35,739 bases of DNA from an uncultured Oscillospiraceae bacterium. Lineage in GTDB: Bacteria; Bacillota; Clostridia; Oscillospirales; Oscillospiraceae. Within the stretch, counting starts at the first letter, position 1. Every line of letters starts with the position of its first letter. Under the pieces are notes generated by a model that saw only the letters and a program-made list of their open reading frames with translations, had not been told where the DNA came from and made no database searches. The stretch covers positions 1 to 35,739 of the forward strand of contig CANQSU010000008.1 of NCBI GenBank assembly GCA_947626585.1, read 5' to 3'. Shown here piece by piece: positions 8,301-15,576 of this stretch. The position numbers were made by a program, and so were the translations under genes.

Positions 8301-10651
8301 TCCGACACGCTGTCGAGCATCTCGTTCACCAGCTGGGTGGACCGGTCGGCATCAAGCGTCTCACAGGCGTCCAGGATCTCCTGGGTCAGCACGGTCTCCC
8401 CGTTCCCCACGGTGCCGACATCCCTGGCAAGCCCGTCAGTCACGGACCGGACGAGGGAGCCAAGGTACGCGTGGTACACGTGCCTTGCGGTCGTATAGCC
8501 GGTCACGTCGGCACCGTAGCTGGTGTTCAGTTCCCGGGCCGCCAGCGATTCCAGCCGGCTGGACATCCTGCGGCGCAGGTCGTCCACGGTCGCCCCGGAA
8601 CGCATGCGCGCGGCCATCAGGTACACGGCGTCGCCAAACGTGAACTCCGACCCGTCCGGCTTCACGGCGCCGTCACACTGCTCAGCGATAAACGCGTCCA
8701 GGACGGACGCCATCCGCTCACGGTTCTCGGGGCGCAGGAAACCGGCCTTCGCCACGGCCTTCGACGTCTCCATGTCCTCCGCAAGGGCGCGGATCACCTT
8801 CGGGGCGTCAACGGTGCCCTGGTTCGGGATCAGGAACTCGGACAGGTCGGCCGCGCCAGTATTGCCGACGCTCCTCGCCATCTTCACGATGCTGATGTCA
8901 CGGTCCGACATCTTCCCGGGGTCCGCCCAAGCATCGAAGGTCTTCTGCATCTCGGTGACCATGCTGCGGTCGATCAGGTGCATCTGGGTATACTGGTTCG
9001 TCGACGGGTTGTTCACGCCGTTCTGGGACGCCTCATTGGACTCACGGAACCGGCGGTTCGTGATGGAATACGGGTCATAGGACCCAGACACGATGTCGCC
9101 GGCCACCGGCTGCACGGACAGGTTCTTCGGCACATAGTCCAGGTAGGGATAGAACGCGAAAAATCGCGTCGGGTTGGACTTCGCCCGGTTGATGTCGTGG
9201 GTGTGCTCCCCCGTGATATACAGCATCGGGAGGTATCCGCCGGTCTCGCGCTCCACGTAAGTCTGCGGCGCGAAATGAATCTCGAACTCATGGGAGGACA
9301 TCTTGTCCTGCACTGTAGAGAACACATGTTCTATGTAGTTAAAATAATTCTGGGCATTCGCGATCACGGCCTGCGGGTCCTGCGCCTGCGGGTCGCCAAA
9401 GACGGTGCTGCCGTAATTCGTGCCGCCGATCTGCCGGTTGAACATCTCGAACGCGATGTTCAGGTCCTCCTGCTCCAGTTCCCGGCGGGAATACTTATTC
9501 ATCAATTCGGCCATCTGCCAGCCGAACTGGACCTTCATGTCGGCGCCGACCTTGCGCGCGTCATACGCCGGCACAGGCTCGGTCCTCGTCTCGACATGCG
9601 TGACATGGCCGGTGTACTCGTCCCGTCCATCCTCGCCCTGGACGGTCTCCATGGTCTCGACGGTCTGCGTCCGCGTGTAGGACGCCCCGCGCACGAAGTC
9701 TTCCGAAGCACGGGTGGACGCGATGAAAAGGTCGCCGTTGTTGCCGAACATGTCCTCGACGCTGCGGGACATGTATTCCCCGTGGTAGCGCTGGCTCGCG
9801 ACCTGGAGGAGGGCCTTCTGGGTATCGAACTGCAGGACGCCATTCATGTTTTCCGGCATGCTGCCGTCCCGCCCGATCCTCTGGCCGGGCTGCGCGTACA
9901 GCCCAAGCCGCTCGGCCTGGGAGATCCCGGACAGGCGCAGGGACCTAAGCTCCGGCATCAGCGGGCTGATCTTCAGGCAGTCATGGGACCGCCCCGGGGC
10001 CGTCCCGATGTCGCGCCGGAACCCATCCCGCGTGTCGTTCACGGTGAGCCGCTCGTCAGGCGCCCGGTAGGCGTATAAGTCATGGTCCGTGTCAGTAAAC
10101 GTCCGGCCGTCCTCGGACACGCCGGCCACCATGTCAAAGCCCTGGACGGCACGGACGACCCTGGACAGGACACTGTCCGGATTGCCGGCGTCAAGGATCC
10201 GCCCGAACTCGGCCTCCGTCATGGCAGCCTTGGCGTCGTCGTCCAGCTTGTCGACGTTGGACTCGCCCACAAGGTGCTTCATGACCATGTTCTGGAGCGC
10301 CTCGGAGTTCAGGATGGACGCGCGGACGAAACCCGAAATCACGTCAGGCGACAGCCTGTCGCTCGTGACCCAGCGCCCGTTTTCATCCTGGACGCGGAAC
10401 CCCTCGACCAGGTTCTCGTTGGTATAACGCACGACGCCCTGGTCCGAAGCCCGCATAGCCATCTGGTCGCGGGCCGCCCCAAGGCCGTCGGGATGGATGG
10501 TGCTGATGTCACGGGAACCCTCGATCCCATAATCGTGCAGCATCTCCTTCAAAACGATATAGTATACCATGTCGGCCTGCAGCTTGTTCCGGATCTGCCG
10601 GTCCTTTGTCTCGCCGCCGCGGCCGTATGCACGCAAATCATCTAAAAGCAT
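2348..10651 (-). CDS. Giant single-chain DNA-dependent RNA polymerase (beta and beta-prime signatures in one polypeptide, 2767 aa)
   Basis: The protein carries hallmarks of both large RNA polymerase subunits in beta-then-beta-prime order. Beta-type: NQSRKNMRLSDCKG and NPVFDSILTG ahead of GYNMED (1407-1412), then DK (Lys1441) and GNKG (Lys1450), matching the two catalytic lysines. Beta-prime-type: NRSPGQTTG leading to DFDGD (2114-2118), the three metal-binding aspartates; GLGGAAAQ near 2470, like the GARGSAAQ segment before the bridge helix; and PITQNF (from 2495), like PITANFREGLNV at the bridge helix. About 1300 residues precede the beta core and are unrecognised. The C-terminus is a KPDD-rich tail. 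I choose ATG at 10651 because AGGAGG at 10661-10666 lies nine bases upstream; the GTG at 10669 would overlap that site. The gene has its own perfect promoter and follows the coupling-protein terminator. Single-chain two-barrel polymerases are known from SP-beta (YonO) and crAss-like phages; this one is longer than either. Confidence 0.9.
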   Translation of the reverse strand: MLLDDLRAYGRGGETKDRQIRNKLQADMVYYIVLKEMLHDYGIEGSRDISTIHPDGLGAARDQMAMRASDQGVVRYTNENLVEGFRVQDENGRWVTSDRLSPDVISGFVRASILNSEALQNMVMKHLVGESNVDKLDDDAKAAMTEAEFGRILDAGNPDSVLSRVVRAVQGFDMVAGVSEDGRTFTDTDHDLYAYRAPDERLTVNDTRDGFRRDIGTAPGRSHDCLKISPLMPELRSLRLSGISQAERLGLYAQPGQRIGRDGSMPENMNGVLQFDTQKALLQVASQRYHGEYMSRSVEDMFGNNGDLFIASTRASEDFVRGASYTRTQTVETMETVQGEDGRDEYTGHVTHVETRTEPVPAYDARKVGADMKVQFGWQMAELMNKYSRRELEQEDLNIAFEMFNRQIGGTNYGSTVFGDPQAQDPQAVIANAQNYFNYIEHVFSTVQDKMSSHEFEIHFAPQTYVERETGGYLPMLYITGEHTHDINRAKSNPTRFFAFYPYLDYVPKNLSVQPVAGDIVSGSYDPYSITNRRFRESNEASQNGVNNPSTNQYTQMHLIDRSMVTEMQKTFDAWADPGKMSDRDISIVKMARSVGNTGAADLSEFLIPNQGTVDAPKVIRALAEDMETSKAVAKAGFLRPENRERMASVLDAFIAEQCDGAVKPDGSEFTFGDAVYLMAARMRSGATVDDLRRRMSSRLESLAARELNTSYGADVTGYTTARHVYHAYLGSLVRSVTDGLARDVGTVGNGETVLTQEILDACETLDADRSTQLVNEMLDSVSDPDSQTLSRALDQVFGYTDPGTGKLVLKANMCRHASSGIMPDDYDSLLRLLSYTDQVNYVSNPGAVIRANLQTYSPATVQLYASEAFSVDSFATARHRTSGVSEAGVEDGDTVSLNETMDDDDADASEFNSTRDEKAWFDATFAPMAPGSDRTFAWMTESGVGSDGTVDTDDYNVVDRAIWRATHPLQLAAMTRVDAFLKQHESDTYSPDRLFMTKQGMLYYLDANNTPALKLGPFTEKKAWIRPVVTEVEEGTIGARQVDLPDVDEAGVIRRNEAGNVITRRAWVTVDDRVLVGRNGELLNPVAFGPLDTQSATPGTSSDAIVMNRYYGISGKVRNYDGYNHNRQTMPERVKLYTYQMAVLDNLDRCLGVYEGTHRATGSKPELMRSVFFANVSASSLAKCYRSNTYILEDKAKSMVANQYLENFVENPTVDKSGTYDKMYIDPRPEAEDATRRVANLVYTQAQMFNNRVVLPRVDIDENVGLYGIMLNLDQMSIANTAGNQSRKNMRLSDCKGSRVGLQSENPVFDSILTGSARNMGAVAFLSDGVQFDPITGRLTTLRGTGDEASAILVSAGVMDFETGGVDSWFMPHKGGQAVDRAQLSTNGGEKSLMYSPATFAMVNLGYNMEDGYIVAKRSAGKFGHFNENGVFQPLQKWDKIGDTESGNKGIVSKIVNTDITDENEFRTEFAYEYFKTYAFNHGKSHDGALREPIDTALEDLVSTWPGYDGQHWESALLAYQCADGMTVGDKLGQLRGVELGTKNRNGFMAGDPDEIKKELHDALCSPYGPMDTISMHLDGYGIEPFAGAYRVERDIWKVFRDNPDLDLAMTNVCVCTRSNPSILMSVQDQAENGGGMLWVENDDGTRTAIPGAKGVFNVYTDSHTADDKNKDYNEVTFKQGRALAAQEMYAVQAKHASGLLSYMTANDSTLPDRIMKYERKILMNGYYADPNTPEDGAGTGFVVRRVSDVLPPFDPEHPEDGAQLAHTPEAGAYTCEAMPGIRFVDLDGMADTVVKCLGDTRPNGADMKEAVEALGEGDFSKLFSLGAGMKAGKTSPQESEDAIRRMFTASVGRYGGAYVLLPESLDAINANVDIGLKCRTDNGEEAKLVNLKGYAAADGKKRALAPLFMSAREIPDQDTGLSVSPIDNRKQFQIFRDILAGAVIEKLAAKSDHGQAYVDSGVCRAASGELLKDISSTYATCPEQKSMSLNDMNGWLKKNLYRTVTPNSLTCVWNGNPTLEIDEAGLSFEKAKSLGILKPKAGLSKDELSQIPDTYEFMSERYEPLTDDDFILVNRSPGQTTGCIRALRVKITSASGNGLEINPACATIFDGDFDGDTVGVSYPAEPVGLKGDSEKYAELWPAAKQEIKTRLTMQGNMCHKADYTELTAPDGTVIPDVHPLFIAKNADYAVAMYNMKQKDENGRPACGYDIGREMDRTTAMANMLEHLRQCAYDAENVAAGKISESAGNRIIAARMEQISDLRRMFDGVEHAKLYAGDDKFARDDRVLDAGWNGILKKFDDVCDGASGTTLVEAIGSLDLDAISKLDRETFGHMSAAYRDMPAYMTKPSLMTHGVCACETLYHIISDANISKKGKEPQLNALLKFAGVHEACGGHLSVVKNSDGKFEMLYDGQSSVSGKYEPEKGVFDTEIRMDHMKAKSDVAPSRFFTQSESNLVAQGCKSDGTGLGGAAAQKLQKIMAPLGYGETALRISGPITQNFLDAKQNVQRCAINMNIGKSILNTIVGFGCVDEFADSDVEKKNPASMYGGQFTIDSGRSLTVPECAKQMHNFLVAIGQPGFSKVDYAVMDAVMERYATDGKNGPTVKNPVREADKKYDMTYAAMYGSDFGYASLLDTMADQQRGIYSRSVYDGRIDGQYVTAKMLERTVTDLERNMQVAHAEEYIQDMRQAIDELAHKPQQVSKAGRGSVRVQDVEQPSAAPAADGRAEAAQEAKRRQFASLFKRPNKPDDKDPDKPDDKKPPECPVD

Positions 10652-10660
10652 CTTCTTGTT

Positions 10661-10666
10661 CCTCCT
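10661..10666 (-). promoter_or_regulatory. Ribosome binding site that fixes the polymerase start
   Basis: AGGAGG on the minus strand, nine bases before the ATG at 10651. An in-frame GTG at 10669 lies upstream of this site and would place the Shine-Dalgarno sequence inside the coding region, so the ATG is preferred. Confidence 0.85.
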
Positions 10667-10702
10667 CACAGTCTTTCATGATCGGCAAGGTCATCTCCAT
10701 AT

Positions 10703-10731
10703 ATTATATACGGTGACAGGCCAGGTGTCAA
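10703..10731 (-). promoter_or_regulatory. Perfect consensus sigma-A promoter for the RNA polymerase gene
   Basis: Minus-strand TTGACA (10726-10731), 17-bp spacer, TATAAT (10703-10708). The -10 box lies about 50 bp before the ATG. The polymerase gene should therefore be read strongly by the host holoenzyme, independent of its own product. Confidence 0.92.
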
Positions 10732-10743
10732 TCGGGAAGAGGC

Positions 10744-10781
10744 AAAAATAAACCCCGCGCCGGCATCCGGTGCGGGGTTTA
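10744..10781 (-). terminator. Intrinsic terminator after the coupling-protein gene
   Basis: A perfect 10-bp stem (10772-10781 with 10749-10758) encloses a 13-nt loop and is followed on the minus strand by TTTTT (10748-10744). It starts 15 bp after the stop codon at 10797. The opposite side is also AT-rich, so it might work weakly in both directions. Confidence 0.9.
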
Positions 10782-10796
10782 TAATTTATTCCGGCA

Positions 10797-13700
10797 TTAC
10801 AGGTTGCCGTCGACCTGGGCCCTGGCCATCTTGCGTGCAAACTCGCCGCGGCAGAACGGCCACTCGCCGTCAAACGACGCCAGGAACTTGTAGAACGCAT
10901 CCGTCACGATCAGGTCGTTCCGGACCTTGGTCAGCGTGTCGTCGTCGGCCCCGTTCACGCGGGAATTCGGGTCGTCGGAGGCATTGCGCATGCGCTCCGC
11001 GTCGGCGGACTGGTCCTGGAACTGGATGTACAGCTGGCCCCGGGTGCTGGACAACGCCCTGGTCTGCGTGTCGACCCGGAAGAAGCTCGGGTCCTGCGCG
11101 AACATGTTGATGTTCCTCGCATAGATGTCCGAGATGATCGCGTCCAGCGCGTGGTTGACCCCGTACGGGCCCACCAGGTCGCTCCGGGAGATGCTCTTGT
11201 TGGCGTAGATCTTCCGGTCCGCGTCCTTCTGGCGCTGGATCGTCGGGTCGGATGCCATTGCCTGATTGACGGAGTTATCCGTCTCGGCGGTCTTGGTGTA
11301 AGCCGTCTGCTCCGGCTCGACTTCGAGAACCTCAGGAGACGCGTTCTCCTCGCGCTTGGTCAGGTCCAGGTTCGGGTTCAGCATCTGGGAGATCAGCTCC
11401 ATGATGCTGTCCGCGTACACGTCGATGTCCAGCTTCTGGATCTCGTCGTCCGTCAAGCCGTACACGTCCTGGTAGTATTCCATGGCCCTGGCGGCCTTCG
11501 CGGCCTGGTTCAGGCGCTTCTCGAACATCCGCATGAAATTCGGCTGGTTCTGTTTCACGTCGAAGTCTTTCGCCGTGGACAGGCTCGGGATCGTCTGCAG
11601 CGTGTATTCTTTGCCCGGATTGATGATGGTGTTCTTGAACAGCCGCCAGCTCATGGGCAGCGCCGTCTCATTCCGGTTCCAGATCGGCGAGTCGCCGGCA
11701 CGGAACACGATGGAGTTGCAGGGCGGGATGGACGCCATGTCATTGTAAGAAATGACCGGCTCTTCTTTCGTGGTCATGGTGTAGCTGATCTTGCCCTCGT
11801 TTGCGGTAAACTTCGTCATCGCCTCGACGTCCTGGGTCACGGTCTTGGAATCGCGGTACGTCTTGTGCCGCACGCCGGACATCTTGGACAGGGTCTCGAT
11901 CATGGAATCGTCCGTCGACTTCAGGAAGATGATGTTACTGGTATTGCCCTGCACGATCTTGTCGACGGAGTCGCCATACACGTCCTTTAACTGTTGGAGC
12001 GTCTGCAGGATCAAAGTGAACTGCTGCTCCTGGCCAAGGCCGATGGAAAGCATCGTCTCGAAGCCGGAAATACCGTGGCCCTCAGACTGCAGGTTGCCCA
12101 GCTCATCCAGCATGTACCGGGTCTTATACAGCGGCTTCTGGTTGGATTTCGTCATGTAGGACTGGTCGAAGTTCAGGTCCACCAACTGCTTGATCAGGAT
12201 CAGGATCAGCTTGGCGTATTTCATCAGATGCGGGGGCGTCACCAGGAACACCATCTTGCACTTCTCCTGGTACCGGGCGAACACGGATGTGAAGATGTTC
12301 GTCTTCACCATGCCCCGCTTCAGGAGCTCGGCCCGCTTCTGGACTTTTTCCTCGTCAGAGAGGCCCTCCAGCTGCGGCGCGACCTCCAGCAGGTTCAGAA
12401 CAGTGTCCTTGTCGAACGTGCTGGGCCGGCGCTTGAAGATGATCGTCCCGTCGGACTTGCGGACCTTGATCATCTCGGTCAGGAACCCGTTCTTCACGAT
12501 ACGGGTGCCCAGGATCGGGTCCTTCATGTAGGTCCGGCCATCATAGCTGGTCTGGTAGTCCTTCTGGAACTCGAAATAGAAGGTCTTCACCAGCATGTCA
12601 GCGCCGTTGTCCTTGATGCGCAGGCGGATGTACGCCTTGTCGTTCTGGAACACGCCCTTGAAGAAATACTTGGCCCAGCCCTCGCGGGAAACCGTGTCGT
12701 CATGGACGAAATCTTTACCTAAAGACTTGGTAAAATTCTCGTCCTCGTACGCGTCCCACAGGCACTGCATTCCGACCAAGTGCTGCGCCTTCAGGTAATC
12801 CATGTGGAACCGCACGCCGAACCGGCGCGGGAACGACAGGCCGGCCAGGTCGACGTTCTGCGCGATGGTACCGGACGTCAGGGTCGAGATCGTCGGGTCC
12901 GTAAAGAAGGACATGGCCGTGATGGCAATGCCGTAAACGGACGCGATCATCTTCTCGGCGCCGCCCATGGCCTTCAGGGCGTTGTCCGCGTTGGTGACCA
13001 GGGTCCGCATCGAGTTCTTGGGCAGCCTTGCCGTCGCGTTGAAGAACAGCGTCAGCATGTCGGGCTCCTTGCCGCCCTCCCAGATCGGCATCTTGTCCAG
13101 GGCATCATTGGCCATCTTGTCCTGCTCTTCGGTGGAATACGGCCTGCCGGACTCCTCGGCCTCTTTGATCTGGTCCTGCACGACGTGGGCCGGGTCCTTC
13201 TGTTTCTTAGAGGACATCTGCACGAACAGCTGGTAGCAGTTGTACAGCGTCACGCGGCCCCACATCTCATCGATTTTCTGCTCCAGGACCTTCTTGTCGG
13301 TGTTCTTCACCGCCGCGATCCGGCGCATCTCTTTCTCCTCTTCCAGGTAGTAGTCGATCAGGCCGTAAGCGGCACGCTTGAAGGCGTTGTTTGCGGCATT
13401 CGGCCACAGCGGGTCCTCACCGCCGTCTACCGGGAAGAAGACTTCCGCGATGTTCTCGACGTACATGGCGCACTTCGTGGAATCGCCGTTCCTGGCCGAC
13501 TCGGCGGCCAGCGCCAGAGGGTTATAAATGTCCGTCTTCATCGGGTTGATCAGGTTGAACTGGACGATCGTGAAGCCGCGCACGGTGCCGCGGACATAGT
13601 TCTTGACCAGAAGCTCGCCCTTCGGATCGTTGATGACCATGTTGTTGGGCCGGATCTCCCTGGTCCACATGTCGATCGTCGGCTCAATGATCGTCTGGCC

Positions 13701-15218
13701 TTTACCGGCACGGGTGATGGCCAGCACCATGGTGTTGACGGGCGCCGTGTCGACGATATACACACCGCCGGGACGCTGGGGCTCGTACACCGGGAAGGTC
13801 CAGTCTTTATTGATCAAATCTGCCACGGTGTCATAGTCCTTGAGCTTGTCCAGGTTGGCGTTCCCGGGGTTGTACGGGATGTTCGGCGCGTCATAGTATT
13901 TCCGGGCGTACTTGTCCTTCGGTGTCTTGGCCGAATCGAACAGCGCCTCGGAAAACGCGGGGTCGATCAGCGGCACCTCGGTCGTGATCGGCTCGCCATG
14001 GTCGTCACGCAGGATGTCGCCCTTATAGACCTCCACGTCGCCATCCTCGTCAACGATGTCCTTGTCGGCCCGCTTGGCCAGCTTGACCTTTTTCAGGCCC
14101 TTGTTGGTCAGCATCTGGTGCGAGATCATGGACGACACCATGACCGACGAGTGCGCGCCAACGTCCGGGAAGATGTCATACATGGACTGCACTTCCTCAG
14201 GCAAAGCGATGTGCTGGTCATTATGGTACTGGTTGATGTCGGCCGTCTCGGCCATCATGTTCTGCGCCTTCAGGTTCTTGGCCAGCACGGCATACAGGAT
14301 GCCGTACACCGCAAAGAAACCAATCAGGCCCAGGAATAATTTGAGAGGCGTCGGGCGGTAGTCGACAAACTTGTCGTGGAAGAACGAACCGTCCGTATCC
14401 TTCGGCTCGCCCCGGTCCAGCCTGTAATAGTAATACGCATTCTTGCCAGTCTCAAACCCGGACAAAGACAGGTACACCGGGTCGTTAATGTCACCGTCGA
14501 CAGGGACCTCGTCCCCGGACCCGGCCGTCTCGTCGTAGTCGAACAGGTATTCCCGCGCCGAGACATCGAACACGTAGCCATATTCCGACGTGCGGCCCAG
14601 GAAGCCCTCCTGGCCTTCAAATTTATTGGCCCACCCGGACGTGTCCATATGGATGTAGATGCGCGGGTTCGGCTCGCCCTCCGGCGCCACGGGCTTCACG
14701 GTCGCCGGATCGTACACGAGTTTGTCGTTCTCGTCGTAGGACGCGTTGCCGCACCCGGTATAGACGGGCACTTTCGAATGAGAGATGTCCGTCAGGACGC
14801 CCGTCGGGATGTACACGATATAACGCTCAAACGTGTCGTTGTACGTCGGGTTACCGTCTTCATCCAAAACCGGCGTCACGCCGTCCTCCTCAAAGACCTG
14901 TTCCGACGTGCGGAACGTGACGTACTGGTAATCGGACTTCTCGCCGTCATGCTTGTAGAACACGTTATACCAGCCACGGTTCAGCCCGTCCAGGACGCCG
15001 GTCCTCTCAACCTGGGCCACGACGCACCAGACCACGATCAGCGTGAAGAGGCCCGCGGCCGCCGCCAGGATCATACGGGACGTCATGGTCTGCTTCTTGT
15101 CGATATAGCTCCGGTCAAGCTGCTGTTCCTCGTAGACGTCTCGGAACCGGGCATTGTCCTCTGTCGCCTGGTTTCGGATCTTATCCCAGTTGGTTTTGTT
15201 TTTCGGTTTTCTTGCCAT
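10797..15218 (-). CDS. VirD4/TraG-type type IV coupling protein, enlarged (1473 aa)
   Basis: This is a membrane-bound P-loop ATPase that would bring the relaxase-bound DNA to the conjugation channel. Two membrane segments are visible, about residues 49-69 and 291-312, with about 220 residues between them predicted outside the cell; classical VirD4 has a much shorter loop there. The Walker A motif AGKGQT lies at 504-509, followed by VINDPKGELLVKNY, a typical VirD4/TraG signature. Walker B is LDELGN with Asp1038 and Glu1039, followed by a Gln-rich helix (LILQTLQQL) as in this family. The region after the ATPase core, to residue 1473, is long and mostly unrecognised. Start ATG at 15218 follows an AAGGAG site. 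The gene is transcribed alone, from promoter 15289-15317 to the terminator at 10744-10781. At 1473 residues it is more than twice the usual coupling-protein length. Confidence 0.92.
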   Translation of the reverse strand: MARKPKNKTNWDKIRNQATEDNARFRDVYEEQQLDRSYIDKKQTMTSRMILAAAAGLFTLIVVWCVVAQVERTGVLDGLNRGWYNVFYKHDGEKSDYQYVTFRTSEQVFEEDGVTPVLDEDGNPTYNDTFERYIVYIPTGVLTDISHSKVPVYTGCGNASYDENDKLVYDPATVKPVAPEGEPNPRIYIHMDTSGWANKFEGQEGFLGRTSEYGYVFDVSAREYLFDYDETAGSGDEVPVDGDINDPVYLSLSGFETGKNAYYYYRLDRGEPKDTDGSFFHDKFVDYRPTPLKLFLGLIGFFAVYGILYAVLAKNLKAQNMMAETADINQYHNDQHIALPEEVQSMYDIFPDVGAHSSVMVSSMISHQMLTNKGLKKVKLAKRADKDIVDEDGDVEVYKGDILRDDHGEPITTEVPLIDPAFSEALFDSAKTPKDKYARKYYDAPNIPYNPGNANLDKLKDYDTVADLINKDWTFPVYEPQRPGGVYIVDTAPVNTMVLAITRAGKGQTIIEPTIDMWTREIRPNNMVINDPKGELLVKNYVRGTVRGFTIVQFNLINPMKTDIYNPLALAAESARNGDSTKCAMYVENIAEVFFPVDGGEDPLWPNAANNAFKRAAYGLIDYYLEEEKEMRRIAAVKNTDKKVLEQKIDEMWGRVTLYNCYQLFVQMSSKKQKDPAHVVQDQIKEAEESGRPYSTEEQDKMANDALDKMPIWEGGKEPDMLTLFFNATARLPKNSMRTLVTNADNALKAMGGAEKMIASVYGIAITAMSFFTDPTISTLTSGTIAQNVDLAGLSFPRRFGVRFHMDYLKAQHLVGMQCLWDAYEDENFTKSLGKDFVHDDTVSREGWAKYFFKGVFQNDKAYIRLRIKDNGADMLVKTFYFEFQKDYQTSYDGRTYMKDPILGTRIVKNGFLTEMIKVRKSDGTIIFKRRPSTFDKDTVLNLLEVAPQLEGLSDEEKVQKRAELLKRGMVKTNIFTSVFARYQEKCKMVFLVTPPHLMKYAKLILILIKQLVDLNFDQSYMTKSNQKPLYKTRYMLDELGNLQSEGHGISGFETMLSIGLGQEQQFTLILQTLQQLKDVYGDSVDKIVQGNTSNIIFLKSTDDSMIETLSKMSGVRHKTYRDSKTVTQDVEAMTKFTANEGKISYTMTTKEEPVISYNDMASIPPCNSIVFRAGDSPIWNRNETALPMSWRLFKNTIINPGKEYTLQTIPSLSTAKDFDVKQNQPNFMRMFEKRLNQAAKAARAMEYYQDVYGLTDDEIQKLDIDVYADSIMELISQMLNPNLDLTKREENASPEVLEVEPEQTAYTKTAETDNSVNQAMASDPTIQRQKDADRKIYANKSISRSDLVGPYGVNHALDAIISDIYARNINMFAQDPSFFRVDTQTRALSSTRGQLYIQFQDQSADAERMRNASDDPNSRVNGADDDTLTKVRNDLIVTDAFYKFLASFDGEWPFCRGEFARKMARAQVDGNL

Positions 15219-15288
15219 GGGATGTCTCCTTCCTTTCCGGCCTTCCGGCCAAGGTCTCCCGGATCATCTGGTCCCCGGGGCTGCCCAT

Positions 15289-15317
15289 ATCATATCATAT
15301 AATCGTCTGGAAATCAA
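15289..15317 (-). promoter_or_regulatory. Sigma-A type promoter for the coupling-protein gene
   Basis: Minus-strand TTGATT (15312-15317) and TATGAT (15289-15294) with a 17-bp spacer. A second overlapping TATGAT lies five bases upstream but would leave only 12 bp. The -35 box overlaps the tail of the preceding terminator. Confidence 0.8.
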
Positions 15318-15356
15318 ACAGAAGAAAGGCCGCCCCGGTCTTTCCGGGACGGCCTT
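15316..15356 (-). terminator. Intrinsic terminator of the Clp/coiled-coil/RHH operon
   Basis: A 13-bp stem (15344-15356 with 15326-15338; one mismatch) closes a five-base loop and is followed on the minus strand by a pyrimidine-rich TCTTCTGTTT. It begins four bases after the stop codon of the small RHH gene. Confidence 0.88.
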
Positions 15357-15359
15357 GAA

Positions 15360-15560
15360 TCAACGGTCCTCTTCCTTGCCGTCTTCGTCAGGGCCGCAGT
15401 ACAGAAGAATGGCACGCTCGATCGCCTTCGTCTTGGACTGCCCGGTCTGCTCACAATGAGCCAACAGCGCCTCGTACGCGCCCTGCTCGATATAAGCGCT
15501 GACGAGGGTCCCGACCTTCTTCTTGCGTTCAGGACGCCCATTCTCAACGTTGTTGCCCAT
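15360..15560 (-). CDS. Small ribbon-helix-helix-like protein (66 aa), probable DNA-binding regulator
   Basis: The product begins MGNNVENGRPERKKK and has the size and pattern of a CopG/Arc-type ribbon-helix-helix protein: a basic N-terminus, a strand-like VSAYI segment, a helix (EALLAHCEQTG), a turn, and a second helix (SKTKAIERAILLY). Such proteins dimerise and bind operator DNA through the strand; in conjugative elements they often act as autoregulators or relaxosome accessory factors. I chose ATG at 15560 because AGGAGG (15570-15575) lies nine bases upstream. A longer in-frame extension exists but overlaps the end of the coiled-coil gene and has the composition of a shadow frame. It is the last gene of the operon; its ribosome site sits at the stop codon of the gene before it, suggesting coupled translation. 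The fold is assigned by pattern only. Confidence 0.75.
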   Translation of the reverse strand: MGNNVENGRPERKKKVGTLVSAYIEQGAYEALLAHCEQTGQSKTKAIERAILLYCGPDEDGKEEDR

Positions 15561-15576
15561 GTTCGTTTCCCTCCTT

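Noticed and set aside
2348-10651. Interpretation of the window as a phage because of the single-chain polymerase
   Set aside because: No capsid, terminase, portal or tail gene is seen, whereas a relaxase and a coupling ATPase are both present, which points to conjugation.
10651-10669. GTG at 10669 as the polymerase start
   Set aside because: It overlaps the AGGAGG site that is correctly spaced for the ATG at 10651.
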